Positions 27,486-38,160 of a stretch of 64,000 nt of DNA are shown in pieces. Both the position numbers and the translations under genes were made by a program. The DNA is from Paraburkholderia kururiensis (lineage in GTDB: Bacteria > Pseudomonadota > Gammaproteobacteria > Burkholderiales > Burkholderiaceae), in the NCBI RefSeq assembly GCF_034424375.1, contig NZ_CP139965.1, positions 3,534,001 through 3,598,000 on the forward strand, read 5' to 3'. The notes under the pieces are model-generated. The model saw only the letters and a list, made by a program, of their open reading frames with translations. It was not told where the DNA came from and ran no database searches. How positions within the stretch are numbered: the stretch's first letter is position 1; each line of letters opens with the position of its first letter.

Positions 27486-29032
27486 TTCGTCCGCCTCTTG
27501 AAGTACGCGTACTTGAAACCCATCAGCCAAAGCATACCGAAATATAGCGCCGCAAACAGCACGAGACAGGCGCCCAGCAACGCGATGCGCATGAACGGTT
27601 CGCGCCGCATGCCGATCCAGTCGAAGTTGATTGCGAACCAGTGCATGGTGCCTGCCAGCACGAGGCATGCCCCGAGCAGTTGCACGAAAAATACCGTCCA
27701 GCCCGGCAGCGGCGAATAGATACCGCGTCTGCGCAAGCCGATGAACAGCAGCAGCGCATTCATGCAAGCGCCGAGCCCGACCGACAAGGTGAGCCCCGCG
27801 TGCGCGAAGATCGGTACGAACACGTAGTTGCCCACCTGGGTCGCGACCAGCACGGCGACGCCAATCTTCACCGGCGTCTTGATGTCCTGCCGCGCGTAGA
27901 AGCCGGGTGCAAGAATCTTGATGAGGATGAGCCCGACCAGTCCCACGCCGTACGCAGCAAGCGCACGGCCCACCATGACGACTGAGCGGCCGTTGAAGAG
28001 CCCATAGTGGAACAGCGTGGCCGTGAGCGGCTCGGCGAAGAAGAAGAGCGCGATGGCGCTCGGCGCGGCGAGCAGAAACGTCACGCGCAGGCCCCAGTCG
28101 AGGAGCGCGGAGTATTCGTTGGTGTCGGCGTCCACGTGCGCCTTCGAGAGGCTGGGCAGCAGGATCGTGCCCAGCGCGACGCCGAGCAGCGCGGTGGGGA
28201 ACTCCATCAGACGGTCCGCGTAGTTGATCCACGAGACCGCGCCCGCACCGAGCCGCGATGCAATGTTGGTGTTGATGATGAGGCTGATCTGCGCCACCGA
28301 CACCGCGAACATCGCGGGCACCATCTTTGCCAGCACGCGCTTCACGCCCCGGTGGGCGAGTGCCGCGACGGGCCGCATGGTGATGCGCGGCATCATGTCG
28401 ATCTTCTTGAGCCCGGGCAGCTGCACGATGAACTGAAGCACGCCGCCCACGATCACGGCCCATGCAAGCGCGTAGACGGGTTGCTTCATGTGCGGCGCCA
28501 CGAACACCGCAGCGGCGATGAACGACACGTTGAGCAGCACCGGCGCGAAGGCGGGCAGCGAGAACAGCTTGTAGGTATTGAGCACGCCCGAGGCAAGCGA
28601 CGTGAGCGAGATGAACACGATGTACGGGAACATGATCCGCGTCATCACGACAGCGAGCCTGAACGCCTCGCCCTCGGCCTGCAGACCGGAGGCGACCACC
28701 AGCACGACCCAGGACGCGCCCACGATGCCGAGCAGCGAAAGAATCGCCAGCGTCCACGCGAGCACAGTGGACATGGCGTCCACCAGCGCTCGGGTGGCGT
28801 CGTGGCCCTTCTGGTTCTTGAACTCGGCCAGGATGGGAACGAACGCCTGCGAAAACGCGCCTTCGGCGGAAATGCGGCGCAGCAGGTTGGGAATGCGGAA
28901 AGCGACGTAGAAAGCGTCGGTGAACTGACTCGCACCGAACGCGCGGGCAATCAGCGTTTCGCGGGCCAGTCCGGTCACGCGCGACAGCAGCGTGAAGCCG
29001 CTGACCGTCAGCAGGGCTCGGAATAGATTCAT
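27482..29032 (-). CDS. murJ: Lipid II flippase
   Basis: Polytopic inner-membrane protein (516 residues, 14 helices expected) that flips lipid II for peptidoglycan synthesis. The N-terminus LTVSGFTLLSRVTGLARETLIARAFGASQFTDAFYVAFRIPN is characteristic (shown here only by its parts LLSRVTGLARE and FRIPNLLRR). It overlaps the downstream SirB1-like gene by 4 bp. A TATAAT (minus strand, 29047-29042) sits only ~10 bp before the ATG, which would give a nearly leaderless transcript. Confidence 0.96.
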   Translation of the reverse strand: MNLFRALLTVSGFTLLSRVTGLARETLIARAFGASQFTDAFYVAFRIPNLLRRISAEGAFSQAFVPILAEFKNQKGHDATRALVDAMSTVLAWTLAILSLLGIVGASWVVLVVASGLQAEGEAFRLAVVMTRIMFPYIVFISLTSLASGVLNTYKLFSLPAFAPVLLNVSFIAAAVFVAPHMKQPVYALAWAVIVGGVLQFIVQLPGLKKIDMMPRITMRPVAALAHRGVKRVLAKMVPAMFAVSVAQISLIINTNIASRLGAGAVSWINYADRLMEFPTALLGVALGTILLPSLSKAHVDADTNEYSALLDWGLRVTFLLAAPSAIALFFFAEPLTATLFHYGLFNGRSVVMVGRALAAYGVGLVGLILIKILAPGFYARQDIKTPVKIGVAVLVATQVGNYVFVPIFAHAGLTLSVGLGACMNALLLFIGLRRRGIYSPLPGWTVFFVQLLGACLVLAGTMHWFAINFDWIGMRREPFMRIALLGACLVLFAALYFGMLWLMGFKYAYFKRRTK

Positions 29033-29577
29033 GGGGCGCTTATTATACGGAAGCCGGATGGCAGGCCCGATGGCCGATGGCTGGGCGGGACTGGATAGCG
29101 TGCCGGACGCCCGTGCACGATGCGAAGCGCGCGGCAGCGAGGCCAGGGCACAAGCGAGATCGGACCGGCCGCGCGGACAAACGTTCGCCGATTGGTCACG
29201 CCCGAGCGGGAGCGGCGCGTCAGCCGCCTCTTCGCGCGATCGAGCTCATCGCAGCCTTCATTTGCCACATCCCTGATTTTGTTGCTATAATCGCCAGTTT
29301 CGAAGCTCGTCCGGCTTGCCGGGCACTGAAAGCAAGGGGACCGGCGGCAAATCCGCGGAACCTTTCGCAACGTCAGAGCAGTAAGCAGTCAGGCCCGATC
29401 AGACTCGCCGCGCTTCGCATATCGGCCATAGCAGGCCGTTTTCATCAGCCTGCTCGCCAGTGACTTTTGCGCTTCCGGGCAATCGCTCGCGGAGTTCGGA
29501 TCGGAAAGCAGCGCCGCCCTTCCTTCGGGCCAGGCTCTGGAAACAGGAACAGCAGGAAACAGGACAAGGGAAACGTC
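29033..29577. other. Divergent intergenic region murJ / rpsT, 545 bp
   Basis: It holds the rpsT promoter near 29262-29291 and a leader of about 280 nt before rpsT. No open frame in it resembles a gene. A short hairpin (CCGGCTTGCCGG, 29311-29322) lies near the start of the leader. Confidence 0.5.
29262..29291 (+). promoter_or_regulatory. Sigma-70 promoter for rpsT
   Basis: TTGCCA (29262-29267), an 18-bp spacer, then a perfect TATAAT (29286-29291). The transcript would start near 29298, leaving a ~280-nt leader. The E. coli rpsT mRNA is autoregulated at the translation level, so the leader could matter. Confidence 0.75.
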
Positions 29578-29853
29578 ATGGCTAACACCGCACAAGCACG
29601 CAAGCGCGCCCGTCAGGCCGCCAAAGCCAATTCGCACAACTCGGCGCTGCGCTCGAAGTTCCGTACCGCCATCAAGGCCGTTCGCAAGGCAATCGAAGCC
29701 GGCGACAAGGCCAAGGCCGCCGAGATCTTCCAGGCATCGGCAAAGACGATGGACATCATTGCCGACAAGAAGATCGTTCACAAGAACAAGGCCGCTCGTC
29801 ACAAGAGCCGTCTCGCTGCCGCCGTCAAGGCGCTGCAGGCAAGCGCGCAGTAA
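29578..29853 (+). CDS. rpsT: 30S ribosomal protein S20
   Basis: Small-subunit protein that binds 16S rRNA early in assembly; 91 residues, Lys/Ala-rich and all helical. The start [16 protein letters not shown] is canonical, with AGGACAAGGGAA purines upstream. It is a single gene with its own promoter and terminator. Confidence 0.98.
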   Translation: MANTAQARKRARQAAKANSHNSALRSKFRTAIKAVRKAIEAGDKAKAAEIFQASAKTMDIIADKKIVHKNKAARHKSRLAAAVKALQASAQ

Positions 29854-29898
29854 ATCCGGCAGGCCCGCATAGCGGGCCGCCTCCTGTTTCCACTGCGC

Positions 29899-29932
29899 AA
29901 CAAAAAAGCCCGCTCCGGCGGGCTTTTTTGTT
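29899..29932 (+). terminator. Rho-independent terminator after rpsT
   Basis: AACAAAAAAGCCCGC and GCGGGCTTTTTTGTT form a long stem with a 4-nt loop region, ending in a T-run. It lies 45 bp after the rpsT stop. Confidence 0.92.
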
Positions 29933-30015
29933 GCCGCTCGCCTAACTCGCAAGCAGAGCAACCGGGCACTCTGCCGAGGTGGGGGCGAGCGCGCAGCGTC
30001 GCTGAGCGGTCTTTG

Positions 30016-30363
30016 TTAGCGGTCTTTGGTTTTTTGCTGCGTACCGTGATCCGGCGGCAATTCGCAAGCCTCGGTCACGACCAGATCGTTGTCTTTCGCG
30101 AAGTTCATGACGAAATCGAAGGCCATAGGCTCGATGTCACGCAGCCGCGAATCCAGGATCACGCACTTCAGATCGCCGATCATGGTGGGCCGCACGTAGC
30201 GCGAATACTGCAGACGGGCGTTTGGCCCACGCAATTCCCGCGCGCTGGGACCGAAGCAAGACATGACGCCGGCGAGGCGTTCGGACCAGTCGCTGGGTCG
30301 AAACTTTCTCCCGCTTTTGGTAATGCCCTGGATGAAGTACTCGGTTGGGGGTGTTTCGGCCAT
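30016..30363 (-). CDS. DUF3579 domain protein
   Basis: Small cytoplasmic protein of 115 residues matching DUF3579, a family restricted mainly to Betaproteobacteria (YFIQGITKSGRKFRPSDWSERL, FGPSARELRGPNARLQYS). No catalytic motif is evident. It is divergent from argF, as in other Burkholderiaceae. The start MAETPPTEYF is chosen by family length. Its leader is long (see the region upstream). Confidence 0.85.
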   Translation of the reverse strand: MAETPPTEYFIQGITKSGRKFRPSDWSERLAGVMSCFGPSARELRGPNARLQYSRYVRPTMIGDLKCVILDSRLRDIEPMAFDFVMNFAKDNDLVVTEACELPPDHGTQQKTKDR

Positions 30364-30837
30364 GTAGGAATACCTGAGTGACTGCGCTGCGTTACACCTG
30401 GCGTGCCCGCCCTGACGCGTGGCGCGGCTGACGCCCGCCTGCGCGACCCTTCCATGTGCCGCCGGCGTGGCCGGCCCGAGCACCGAAGACCCGTGAGGCA
30501 TACGACGGGACATGCGGACAGGCCTGCCCGGCAACGTCCCGACCTTCTTCTGCGGATAGCCCGCAACCGCACGCCGAGGCGGCGTGCGCAGGGTTCACCC
30601 GCAAGCGCGAGACCTGCTCGCTGGGCCTGAAAAAACCGGTGCATTATAGCGCACGCCTTCTTTTTCCGCACTGCAACCAAGCCACCACCGGGCCGTCCTG
30701 GCAAGCTCCACCGGCCTTCCGGCCGACTCGTCAAACGCGGCAAAATCCTTTATGCTGCATCGACTTACCACCCATCACAGCGGCGTTTCCCGGCACATGC
30801 CCACCGTGCCGGTCAGGCTACCCGCCGTATTCCTTTC
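30364..30837. other. Divergent intergenic region DUF3579 / argF, 474 bp, with strong RNA-folding potential
   Basis: On the minus strand a TATAAT (30648-30643) would start a ~270-nt leader for the DUF3579 gene. Within it GGCCC...GAGCA (30627-30615) can pair with TGCTCGGGCC (30482-30473), enclosing a 9-bp perfect hairpin (CGCACGCCG / CGGCGTGCG), a TGCGG/CCGCA hairpin and a GGGAC...GTCCC arm. An argF promoter is weakly suggested by TATGCT near 30750. Confidence 0.5.
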
Positions 30838-31767
<930 letters not shown>

Positions 31768-31895
31768 ACCACTGAGCCGCAGACGCAAACACAGACGCGG
31801 CACCTTGGCGGACGCAAACGAACCGGCGGCGAAAACCGCCGGTTTTCGTTTCACGGTCTCTCGCTGCCGTGAAAGGCGGAAGCGCTGAGCCGCAC

Positions 31896-32948
31896 TTAGA
31901 GCACAAGCGGCTCCGGCTCCAGTGCCACGCCAAAGCGCTGAATCACGTCCTGCTGAATGCGCTGCGCAAGCGCGAGCACCTCGGCACCCGTCGCGCCGCC
32001 GCGATTGACGAGCACCAGCGCCTGCCGCTCGTGTACCGCGGCATGCCCCAAGGCGCGCCCCTTCCAGCCACAGCGGTCGATCAGCCAGCCGGCCGCAAGC
32101 TTCACGCGCCCATCGGGCTGCGGATACGACACCACCTCCGGCTCTCGCGCCCGCAACGTCTCGAACTGCGCGGCGTCGATCACGGGATTTTTGAAGAAAC
32201 TGCCCGCGTTGCCCAGCTCACGCGGGTCGGGCAGCTTCGCGCGCCGCACGGCGACCACCGCGTCGAAGATCGCCTGGGCATCGGGGTTGTCGGCTTTGCC
32301 TTTGGCCGCAAGCTCGCGCGCGATATCGGCGTAATCGGCATGCGGCTGCCAGGCCTTCGGCAGCCTGAACGTGACCGACGTAATCGCAAACCGCTCGCGC
32401 CCTTCACGCTTGAAGAAGCTGTCGCGATAGCCGAACCGGCATGCCGCGGCATCGAACTCGTGCACCGTGCCCGTCGCCAGTTCGATGGCGCGCAGCGACG
32501 CGAAGCGCTCGCCCATCTCGAGTCCATACGCGCCGATGTTCTGGATGGGCGCCGCGCCCACGGTGCCCGGAATCAGCGCGAGATTTTCGAGGCCCGGCAT
32601 GCCCTGAGCGAGTGTCCAGGCCACGAAGTCGTGCCAGGTCTCGCCCGCCGCGGCACGCACGTACCATGCATCGCTGTCTTCGCGCACCACTTCGCGCCCC
32701 CGCAAGGCGACGAGCAGCACCAGCCCGTCGAAGTCGCGCGTCAGCACCACGTTGCTGCCGCCGCCCAGCACCAGCGTACGCAGGCCCTCTGCGCGCGGAT
32801 CGGCCAGCGCGGCCGCGAACTGCGCTTCGCTTTCGACGCGGCACAGCAGGTGCGCACGCACGTCGAACCCAAAGGTGTTGTGCTCGCGCAAGGAGTAGTC
32901 GGCGGCGAACCAGACGGAGTCGGCGAAAGAGACGGAGGGAACGGACAT
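31896..32948 (-). CDS. murB: UDP-N-acetylenolpyruvoylglucosamine reductase
   Basis: FAD enzyme that forms UDP-MurNAc for peptidoglycan; 350 residues, type I. The FAD-binding part has [12 protein letters not shown] and [22 protein letters not shown] text ([17 protein letters not shown]). The catalytic Ser is in [10 protein letters not shown]. The start [10 protein letters not shown] is used; 19 upstream codons in frame are not family-like. It is divergent from yajQ. Confidence 0.96.
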   Translation of the reverse strand: MSVPSVSFADSVWFAADYSLREHNTFGFDVRAHLLCRVESEAQFAAALADPRAEGLRTLVLGGGSNVVLTRDFDGLVLLVALRGREVVREDSDAWYVRAAAGETWHDFVAWTLAQGMPGLENLALIPGTVGAAPIQNIGAYGLEMGERFASLRAIELATGTVHEFDAAACRFGYRDSFFKREGRERFAITSVTFRLPKAWQPHADYADIARELAAKGKADNPDAQAIFDAVVAVRRAKLPDPRELGNAGSFFKNPVIDAAQFETLRAREPEVVSYPQPDGRVKLAAGWLIDRCGWKGRALGHAAVHERQALVLVNRGGATGAEVLALAQRIQQDVIQRFGVALEPEPLVL

Positions 32949-33102
32949 CGGCGGGCGGCGTAGCTTGACACATGCGGCCGCGCGAAGCGCGCGAGCCTTG
33001 GGCAAAAGGGGACGGCGTCGGTAAAATGACGGCCGGTCCGTGATTATAGCGAGTGCGAACGGCGGCTTTGCGCCGCCTCCACTGCACTACTGGGAGAAAC
33101 CA

Positions 33103-33588
33103 ATGCCATCGTTTGACGTGGTTTGCGAAGCCAACATGATCGAGGTGAAGAACGCGATCGAGCAATCCAACAAGGAGATTTCCACGCGCTTCGACTTCAA
33201 GGGCTCCGACGCGCGTGTCGAGCAGAAAGAGCACGAACTCACCGCCTATGCCGACGACGACTTCAAGCTCGGTCAGGTCAAGGACGTGCTGGTGTCGAAA
33301 ATGGCGAAGCGCAACGTCGACGTGCGCTTCCTCGATCACGGCAAGATCGAGAAGATCGGCGGCGACAAGGTAAAGCAGGTCATCACTGTGAAGAAGGGCG
33401 TGTCCGGCGATCTGGCCAAGAAGATCGTCAGGCTCGTGAAGGACAGCAAGATCAAGGTGCAGGCCAGCATTCAGGGCGACGCGGTGCGCGTTTCAGGCGC
33501 CAAGCGCGACGACCTGCAAAGCGTGATCGCAATGCTGCGCAAGGAAGTGAGCGACACGCCGCTCGACTTCAACAACTTCCGCGATTGA
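33103..33588 (+). CDS. yajQ: YajQ-family nucleotide-binding protein
   Basis: Small cytoplasmic protein, 161 residues, of the UPF0234/YajQ family. The start [21 protein letters not shown] is canonical, followed by [11 protein letters not shown] and [12 protein letters not shown]. Members in Xanthomonas and Pseudomonas bind cyclic di-GMP, so this may be a c-di-GMP effector. The promoter TAAAAT at 33022-33027 lies about 75 bp upstream, overlapping the divergent murB promoter. Confidence 0.95.
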   Translation: MPSFDVVCEANMIEVKNAIEQSNKEISTRFDFKGSDARVEQKEHELTAYADDDFKLGQVKDVLVSKMAKRNVDVRFLDHGKIEKIGGDKVKQVITVKKGVSGDLAKKIVRLVKDSKIKVQASIQGDAVRVSGAKRDDLQSVIAMLRKEVSDTPLDFNNFRD

Positions 33589-33715
33589 TCCATCGAGCGA
33601 TCAAACGATCGGGCGGCTCAGATCGAGCAGTTCAACCCGCACCCGGCCCCGGCGCGGCCGGGTCGCCGCCTCCGCGCAACAACCGCAGCCGCGGCCCAGG
33701 CCATCCAACGCCGCT

Positions 33716-34348
33716 TCAGTGCCCGCTACCCGCCGACGGCGTCGCGCCCTTCTTCTCGCCGATGCGGCTTTCCTTACCGGCCACCAACTTGGCGATGTTC
33801 GAACGGTGACGCCAGATGAGCAGCGCGCTCATCGCGAAGACTGCCAGCGTAATCACGTTGGCGCCGAACAGGAAACCGTCGAAGAGCGGCGCGAACACGG
33901 CGGCCACGAGCGCCGCCAGCGACGAATAGTGAAAGAAGAACGCGATGATGAGCCACGTGAGCGCCGTGGCGATGCCCAGCACCGGACTGATCGCGAGCAG
34001 CACGCCCGCCGCCGTCGCCACCCCCTTGCCGCCCTTGAAGCGGAAGAACACCGGATACAGGTGACCGAGAAACACGGCGATGGCGGCCAGCGCAATGGCA
34101 TCGTCGTCCAGGCCGAAGCGGGACGCGAGGTGCGCCGTGAGCCACACGGCGAGCCACCCCTTGAACGCATCGCCGAGCAGCGTGAGGATCGCCGCGGTCT
34201 TGTTGCCGCTGCGCAGCACGTTGGTCGCCCCGGGGTTGCCTGAGCCGTACGAGCGCGGGTCGGCGAGACCCATTGCGGCGCTGACGATCACGGCAAACGA
34301 CACCGAGCCGATCAGATAGGCCAGGACGGCGACGATCAGGTTGTACAT
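33716..34348 (-). CDS. plsY: Glycerol-3-phosphate acyltransferase
   Basis: Integral membrane enzyme that uses acyl-phosphate to make lysophosphatidate, the first step of phospholipid synthesis; 210 residues with about five or six helices. The conserved cytoplasmic motifs are visible: [30 protein letters not shown] and a C-terminal [10 protein letters not shown]. The ATG at 34348 is the family start. Confidence 0.95.
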   Translation of the reverse strand: MYNLIVAVLAYLIGSVSFAVIVSAAMGLADPRSYGSGNPGATNVLRSGNKTAAILTLLGDAFKGWLAVWLTAHLASRFGLDDDAIALAAIAVFLGHLYPVFFRFKGGKGVATAAGVLLAISPVLGIATALTWLIIAFFFHYSSLAALVAAVFAPLFDGFLFGANVITLAVFAMSALLIWRHRSNIAKLVAGKESRIGEKKGATPSAGSGH

Positions 34349-34626
34349 GCAGGTCACTCTTCTTGTAGTGGAACGGAAGACTGGATGAACGGCTGGGACG
34401 ACCGGGACAGCGGCGGCATCCGCGCGCATGGTCGGGCAGCCCCGGCGCAGGCGCGAGCCGGAAAAACCCTGACGCCGGACCGGCACGCCGCACGGCCGCG
34501 CCGCCCCGGAAAGGCGCTCATTCTACCGGAGCGCTTTTCGCCGCGCGGACCGCGCCGAAGCAGCTCACTCCTACGCCACGCTTTCAGGAACACACCGTCG
34601 TGCGAAGGCTGCGCCCTGGCCGCCGT

Positions 34627-35118
34627 TCAATCGACGCTCGCGCACTGCACCGGTTTGGCCTCCAGCAGCGCAGTCAGCACCGAGGGCTCGATACTCACCA
34701 GAAAGCCGCGCCGTCCGCCGTTCAGATAGATCTTCTCGAGTTCGAGGATGCTCGACTCCACATACACCGGCATGGCCTTGCGCGTGCCGAACGGCGACGT
34801 GCCGCCCACCAGGTACCCCGAATGCCGGTTCGCCACCTCGGGCTTGCACGGCTCCACGCGCTTCGCGCCGATCTGCCGCGCGAGATTTTTGGTGGAGACC
34901 TTGCGGTCGCCGTGCATGAGCACGATCAGCGGCTTCGCGTGCTCGTCTTCCATGACGAGCGTCTTGACGACGAGATGCTCGTCCACGCCCAACTGGCGCG
35001 CCGACTCGGCGGTGCCGCCATGCTCGACGTATTCGTACGGATATTCGTCGAACGTCACGCCGTGGCGTTTGAGGAACTGGGTGGCGGGGGTTTCGGAAAC
35101 GTGTCGGTTCTTGCTCAT
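34627..35118 (-). CDS. ybaK: Cys-tRNA(Pro)/Cys-tRNA(Cys) deacylase
   Basis: Editing enzyme that hydrolyses mischarged Cys-tRNA(Pro); 163 residues, the usual length. Typical text is TPATQFLKRHGVTF, VVKTLVMED with the conserved Lys, and GYLVGGTSPFGTRKAMPV. The start MSKNRHVSE is used in place of an upstream in-frame codon. It stands alone, divergent from the acyl-ligase gene. Confidence 0.92.
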   Translation of the reverse strand: MSKNRHVSETPATQFLKRHGVTFDEYPYEYVEHGGTAESARQLGVDEHLVVKTLVMEDEHAKPLIVLMHGDRKVSTKNLARQIGAKRVEPCKPEVANRHSGYLVGGTSPFGTRKAMPVYVESSILELEKIYLNGGRRGFLVSIEPSVLTALLEAKPVQCASVD

Positions 35119-35326
35119 CGGCGCATTGTAATGGCGGGCCTGGATGAAGGGTACGACGCGAGACAAGGCGAGACGGAAGAACGGTCCGTTGTCCGTGCCC
35201 CACGGCTATGGCACGATCGTTCGCAATGCGCCGGCGGCTCACCTGTCCGCCGTGCATGAGGTACGCCCACCCAGCTTCGCGCCGCCGCGCCCGTACAATC
35301 GCGGCGAAGCACAGGAGGAGACCGCT

Positions 35327-37006
35327 TTGACCGCTCACCCGCATCCGCGCCCGCATGCCGCGCCTCGCCACGACGACGCACCGGCGCAGCCCTCGCAGAC
35401 GGCATCCGCATCCATCCATTCGCTCGACGTCGCCGCGCTGCTCGCCGCCCTCCCCGATCGCATCGCCGATATTCCCGCCCGACTCGCCGCGCACGACCCG
35501 CACCGCGTCGCGCTGATCGAAGAGGCGCGCGATGCCGACTCAGCCGCCGCCGCACGACTGCGCGTCATCACGCGCGCGCAGCTTGCCGAGGCCGTGGACG
35601 CCACGGCCGCACTCTTGCGCGAGCGCGGCGTGCGAGGCGGCGACCGCGTGATGATCGTCGCTGAAAACAGCGTCGCGCAGATCGTGTTGCTCTTCGCCGC
35701 TACGCGCCTCGATGCGTGGGCGCTCGTTTCGAACGCGCGACTCTCGGCGGTCGAACTCGACGCCATTTGCGCACACGCGCGGCCTCGCCTCACGGCCTAC
35801 GTGGTCGCCAGTTCGTCCGATGCACAGGCCCATGCGCAACGGCACGGCGCCACGCCCGCGCCAGCCGGACCCGTCGATATCGGCGCGTGGCACTGGCAAA
35901 CCGACAAGCCCGCACGCGACACCGAAAGCACCTTCCCCGAACCCGTAGAGACGCAACCGGACCGTCAATGCGCGGCCCTCATCTACACGACGGGCACCAC
36001 CGGCACACCGAAGGGCGTGATGCTCTCGCATCGCAATCTGCTTTTCATCGCGGCGGTCTCCAGCACGTTGCGCCGCGTGAATGCCGACGACGTCGTCTAC
36101 GCCGTGCTGCCCATTTCGCACGTGTATGGCCTCGCCTCGGTGAGCCTCGGCAGTCTGTATGCGGGCGCGACGTTGCGGCTCGCACCGCGCTTCGTGCCCA
36201 AGGCCGTGCGGCGCGCACTGGCCGACGAGCACGTTTCCATTTTCCAGGGCGTGCCCGCCATGCACGCGAAGCTGCTCGACTATCTGCAAACGGAGCGCCT
36301 CGAATGGCGCGCGCCGCGGCTGCGCTTCGCCTATTCGGGCGGCTCGCCGCTCGACGCCGCGCTCAAGGCACGCGTGGAAAGCGCCTATGGCGTCACGCTC
36401 CACAACGGCTATGGCATGACCGAGAGCAGCCCGACCGTGGCGCAAACGCTGCTCGATGCGCCGCGCGCAGACTGTTCCGTGGGTCACGCGATTCCGGGCG
36501 TCGAAGTGCGCTACGTGTCGCCGGAAGGCCACGACGTGCCGCGCGGCGAGATCGGCGAACTGTGGGTGCGCGGCCCGAACGTGATGCTCGGCTACTACCG
36601 CAACCCCGAACTCGCGCGCGCTACCGTCACCGAAGACGGCTGGCTGAAGACCGGCGACCTCGCGCGCGAGGACGCGGACGGCGCCATGCATATCGTGGGC
36701 CGCAGCAAGGAACTCATCATTCGCTCAGGCTTCAACGTGTATCCGTCGGAGGTGGAGCACGTGCTCAATGCGCATCCCGCGGTGATGCAGTCCGCGGTGG
36801 TCGGGCGGCCGGTAGAGGGCAACGAGGAAGTCATCGCGTTCGTCGAGCTGGTTGCGGGCGCCACGGTCACGACGCAGGCGCTCGACGAATGGTGCGGCGC
36901 GCGTCTTGCGCCCTACAAGCGACCCGCGCACATCCGCGTGATACCGGCGCTGCCGGCGGCGTCCACGGGCAAGATCCTCAAGCACAAGCTGCGCGAACTG
37001 GCGTGA
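35327..37006 (+). CDS. Class I adenylate-forming enzyme (acyl-CoA synthetase-like)
   Basis: ATP-dependent acid:CoA ligase family, about 559 residues. Core motifs are all present: IYTTGTTGTPKGVMLSHRN (P-loop), HNGYGMTESSPT, WLKTGDLAREDADG, and the C-terminal catalytic Lys in ASTGKILKHKLRE. A TTG start at 35327 is supported by an AGGAGGAG site 6 bp upstream and a TACAAT box near 35293; earlier in-frame codons lack such a site. The first 55 residues are His/Pro/Ala-rich and not part of the fold. Substrate unknown; fatty or aromatic acids are possible. Confidence 0.88.
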   Translation: MTAHPHPRPHAAPRHDDAPAQPSQTASASIHSLDVAALLAALPDRIADIPARLAAHDPHRVALIEEARDADSAAAARLRVITRAQLAEAVDATAALLRERGVRGGDRVMIVAENSVAQIVLLFAATRLDAWALVSNARLSAVELDAICAHARPRLTAYVVASSSDAQAHAQRHGATPAPAGPVDIGAWHWQTDKPARDTESTFPEPVETQPDRQCAALIYTTGTTGTPKGVMLSHRNLLFIAAVSSTLRRVNADDVVYAVLPISHVYGLASVSLGSLYAGATLRLAPRFVPKAVRRALADEHVSIFQGVPAMHAKLLDYLQTERLEWRAPRLRFAYSGGSPLDAALKARVESAYGVTLHNGYGMTESSPTVAQTLLDAPRADCSVGHAIPGVEVRYVSPEGHDVPRGEIGELWVRGPNVMLGYYRNPELARATVTEDGWLKTGDLAREDADGAMHIVGRSKELIIRSGFNVYPSEVEHVLNAHPAVMQSAVVGRPVEGNEEVIAFVELVAGATVTTQALDEWCGARLAPYKRPAHIRVIPALPAASTGKILKHKLRELA

Positions 37007-37113
37007 TCGAGGCTTGCCGCTCCTCCGGTTTTGCAGCCCGCTGCGGCGGCAAAAAACCGTGGGAGCAGCGAGAGGAGCATGCGCGCAGCAGTCGACTGCG
37101 CGTCAACGGCACA

Positions 37114-38160
37114 TCACCCGCGCGGATGATGCTGCGCATGCAGCGACTTGAGCCGCTCGCGGGCCACGTGGGTGTAGATCTGCGTCGTGGAGATGTCGCT
37201 GTGCCCGAGCAGCAGTTGCACGACGCGCAGGTCGGCGCCGTGATTGAGCAGGTGCGTGGCGAACGCGTGCCGCAGCGTGTGCGGCGAGAGCGGCGCGTGC
37301 ACGTCCGCGGCGCGCGCGTGGCGCTTGATGATGTTCCAGAACTGCTGGCGCGTCATGCCTTCGGCCCGCGCGGTGACGAAGAGCGCGTCGGTGGTGCGCG
37401 CACCGAGCAATGCGGGCCGCGCGTCGCGCAGATAGCGGGCGATCCACGCGTGCGCCTCCTCGCCGAACGGGATCAGCCGCTCCTTCGAGCCCTTGCCCAT
37501 CACGCGCACCACGCCTTCGTTGAGACCGACCTCCACCGTCTTCAGCGTCACCAGCTCCGTCACGCGCAGGCCGCTCGCGTACATCAATTCGAGCATCGTG
37601 CGGTCGCGCAGACCGAGCGGCGTGTCGATGTCGGGCGCGCCGAGCAGCGCTTCCACCTGCGCCTCGGAGAGCGTGGACGGAAACCGCGGCGGTTGCTTCG
37701 CGGAGCGGATGCGCACCGTAGGGTCGCCCTGCGCACGATGCTCGCGCACGGCCCAGCCGTAGTAGCGCCGAAAAACCGAAAGCCGCCGGTTCGCCGAGGT
37801 CGACTTGCTCTCCTTGCGCGCCGCACTGTAGGCGAGCAGATCGGTTTCCGTGGCGGTATCGAGCGAGCCGTTGCGCGCCTTCGCGAGCCACTCGGCAAAA
37901 AGACGCAGATCGCGCCGGTACGCGTCGAGCGTGTTGCGCGACAGACCATGTTCGAGCCAGAGCGAGTCGCAGAAAGCATCGATCGATGCGTGGCTTGCGG
38001 CCAGCAACGGCGACGTGGATGAAGCGCTTTCGGCGGCTGTTTCCGTGATCGCCGTTTCGGTCATCGCGGCTTGCGCGGCCGCAAGGTCGGCGGAAACCGC
38101 ATCCACTGCTGGGGCGATGCCGTCCGGTTGCGCGGCGGTGCGTTTGATGTCTGTCGTCAT
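37114..38160 (-). CDS. xerD: Site-specific tyrosine recombinase XerD
   Basis: Resolves chromosome dimers at dif together with XerC; 348 residues. The catalytic set is present: Arg in ASGLRVTEL, Lys in GKGSKERLIP, HTLRH (His and Arg), GHSDIS (His) and the Tyr nucleophile in TTQIYTHV. The family core begins at IDAFCDSLWLEHGLS, about residue 60; the preceding residues are an Ala/Thr/Glu-rich extension absent from the ~298-residue E. coli protein. The ATG is supported by its 4-bp ATGA overlap with ogt. Confidence 0.95.
   Translation of the reverse strand: MTTDIKRTAAQPDGIAPAVDAVSADLAAAQAAMTETAITETAAESASSTSPLLAASHASIDAFCDSLWLEHGLSRNTLDAYRRDLRLFAEWLAKARNGSLDTATETDLLAYSAARKESKSTSANRRLSVFRRYYGWAVREHRAQGDPTVRIRSAKQPPRFPSTLSEAQVEALLGAPDIDTPLGLRDRTMLELMYASGLRVTELVTLKTVEVGLNEGVVRVMGKGSKERLIPFGEEAHAWIARYLRDARPALLGARTTDALFVTARAEGMTRQQFWNIIKRHARAADVHAPLSPHTLRHAFATHLLNHGADLRVVQLLLGHSDISTTQIYTHVARERLKSLHAQHHPRG

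Noticed and set aside
27486..28757. N-terminal extension of the SirB1-like frame through murJ
   Set aside because: The extension is an out-of-frame reading of murJ; the GTG at 27485 with 4-bp overlap gives the family start.
30443..30640. 6S RNA gene
   Set aside because: A rod-like fold with a central bubble and the usual conserved blocks are not visible; the region folds into several hairpins instead.
35716..38022. 768-codon open frame on the plus strand across the ligase end and xerD
   Set aside because: It is Arg/Ala-rich shadow sequence of high-GC DNA; both overlapped genes have full family motifs.
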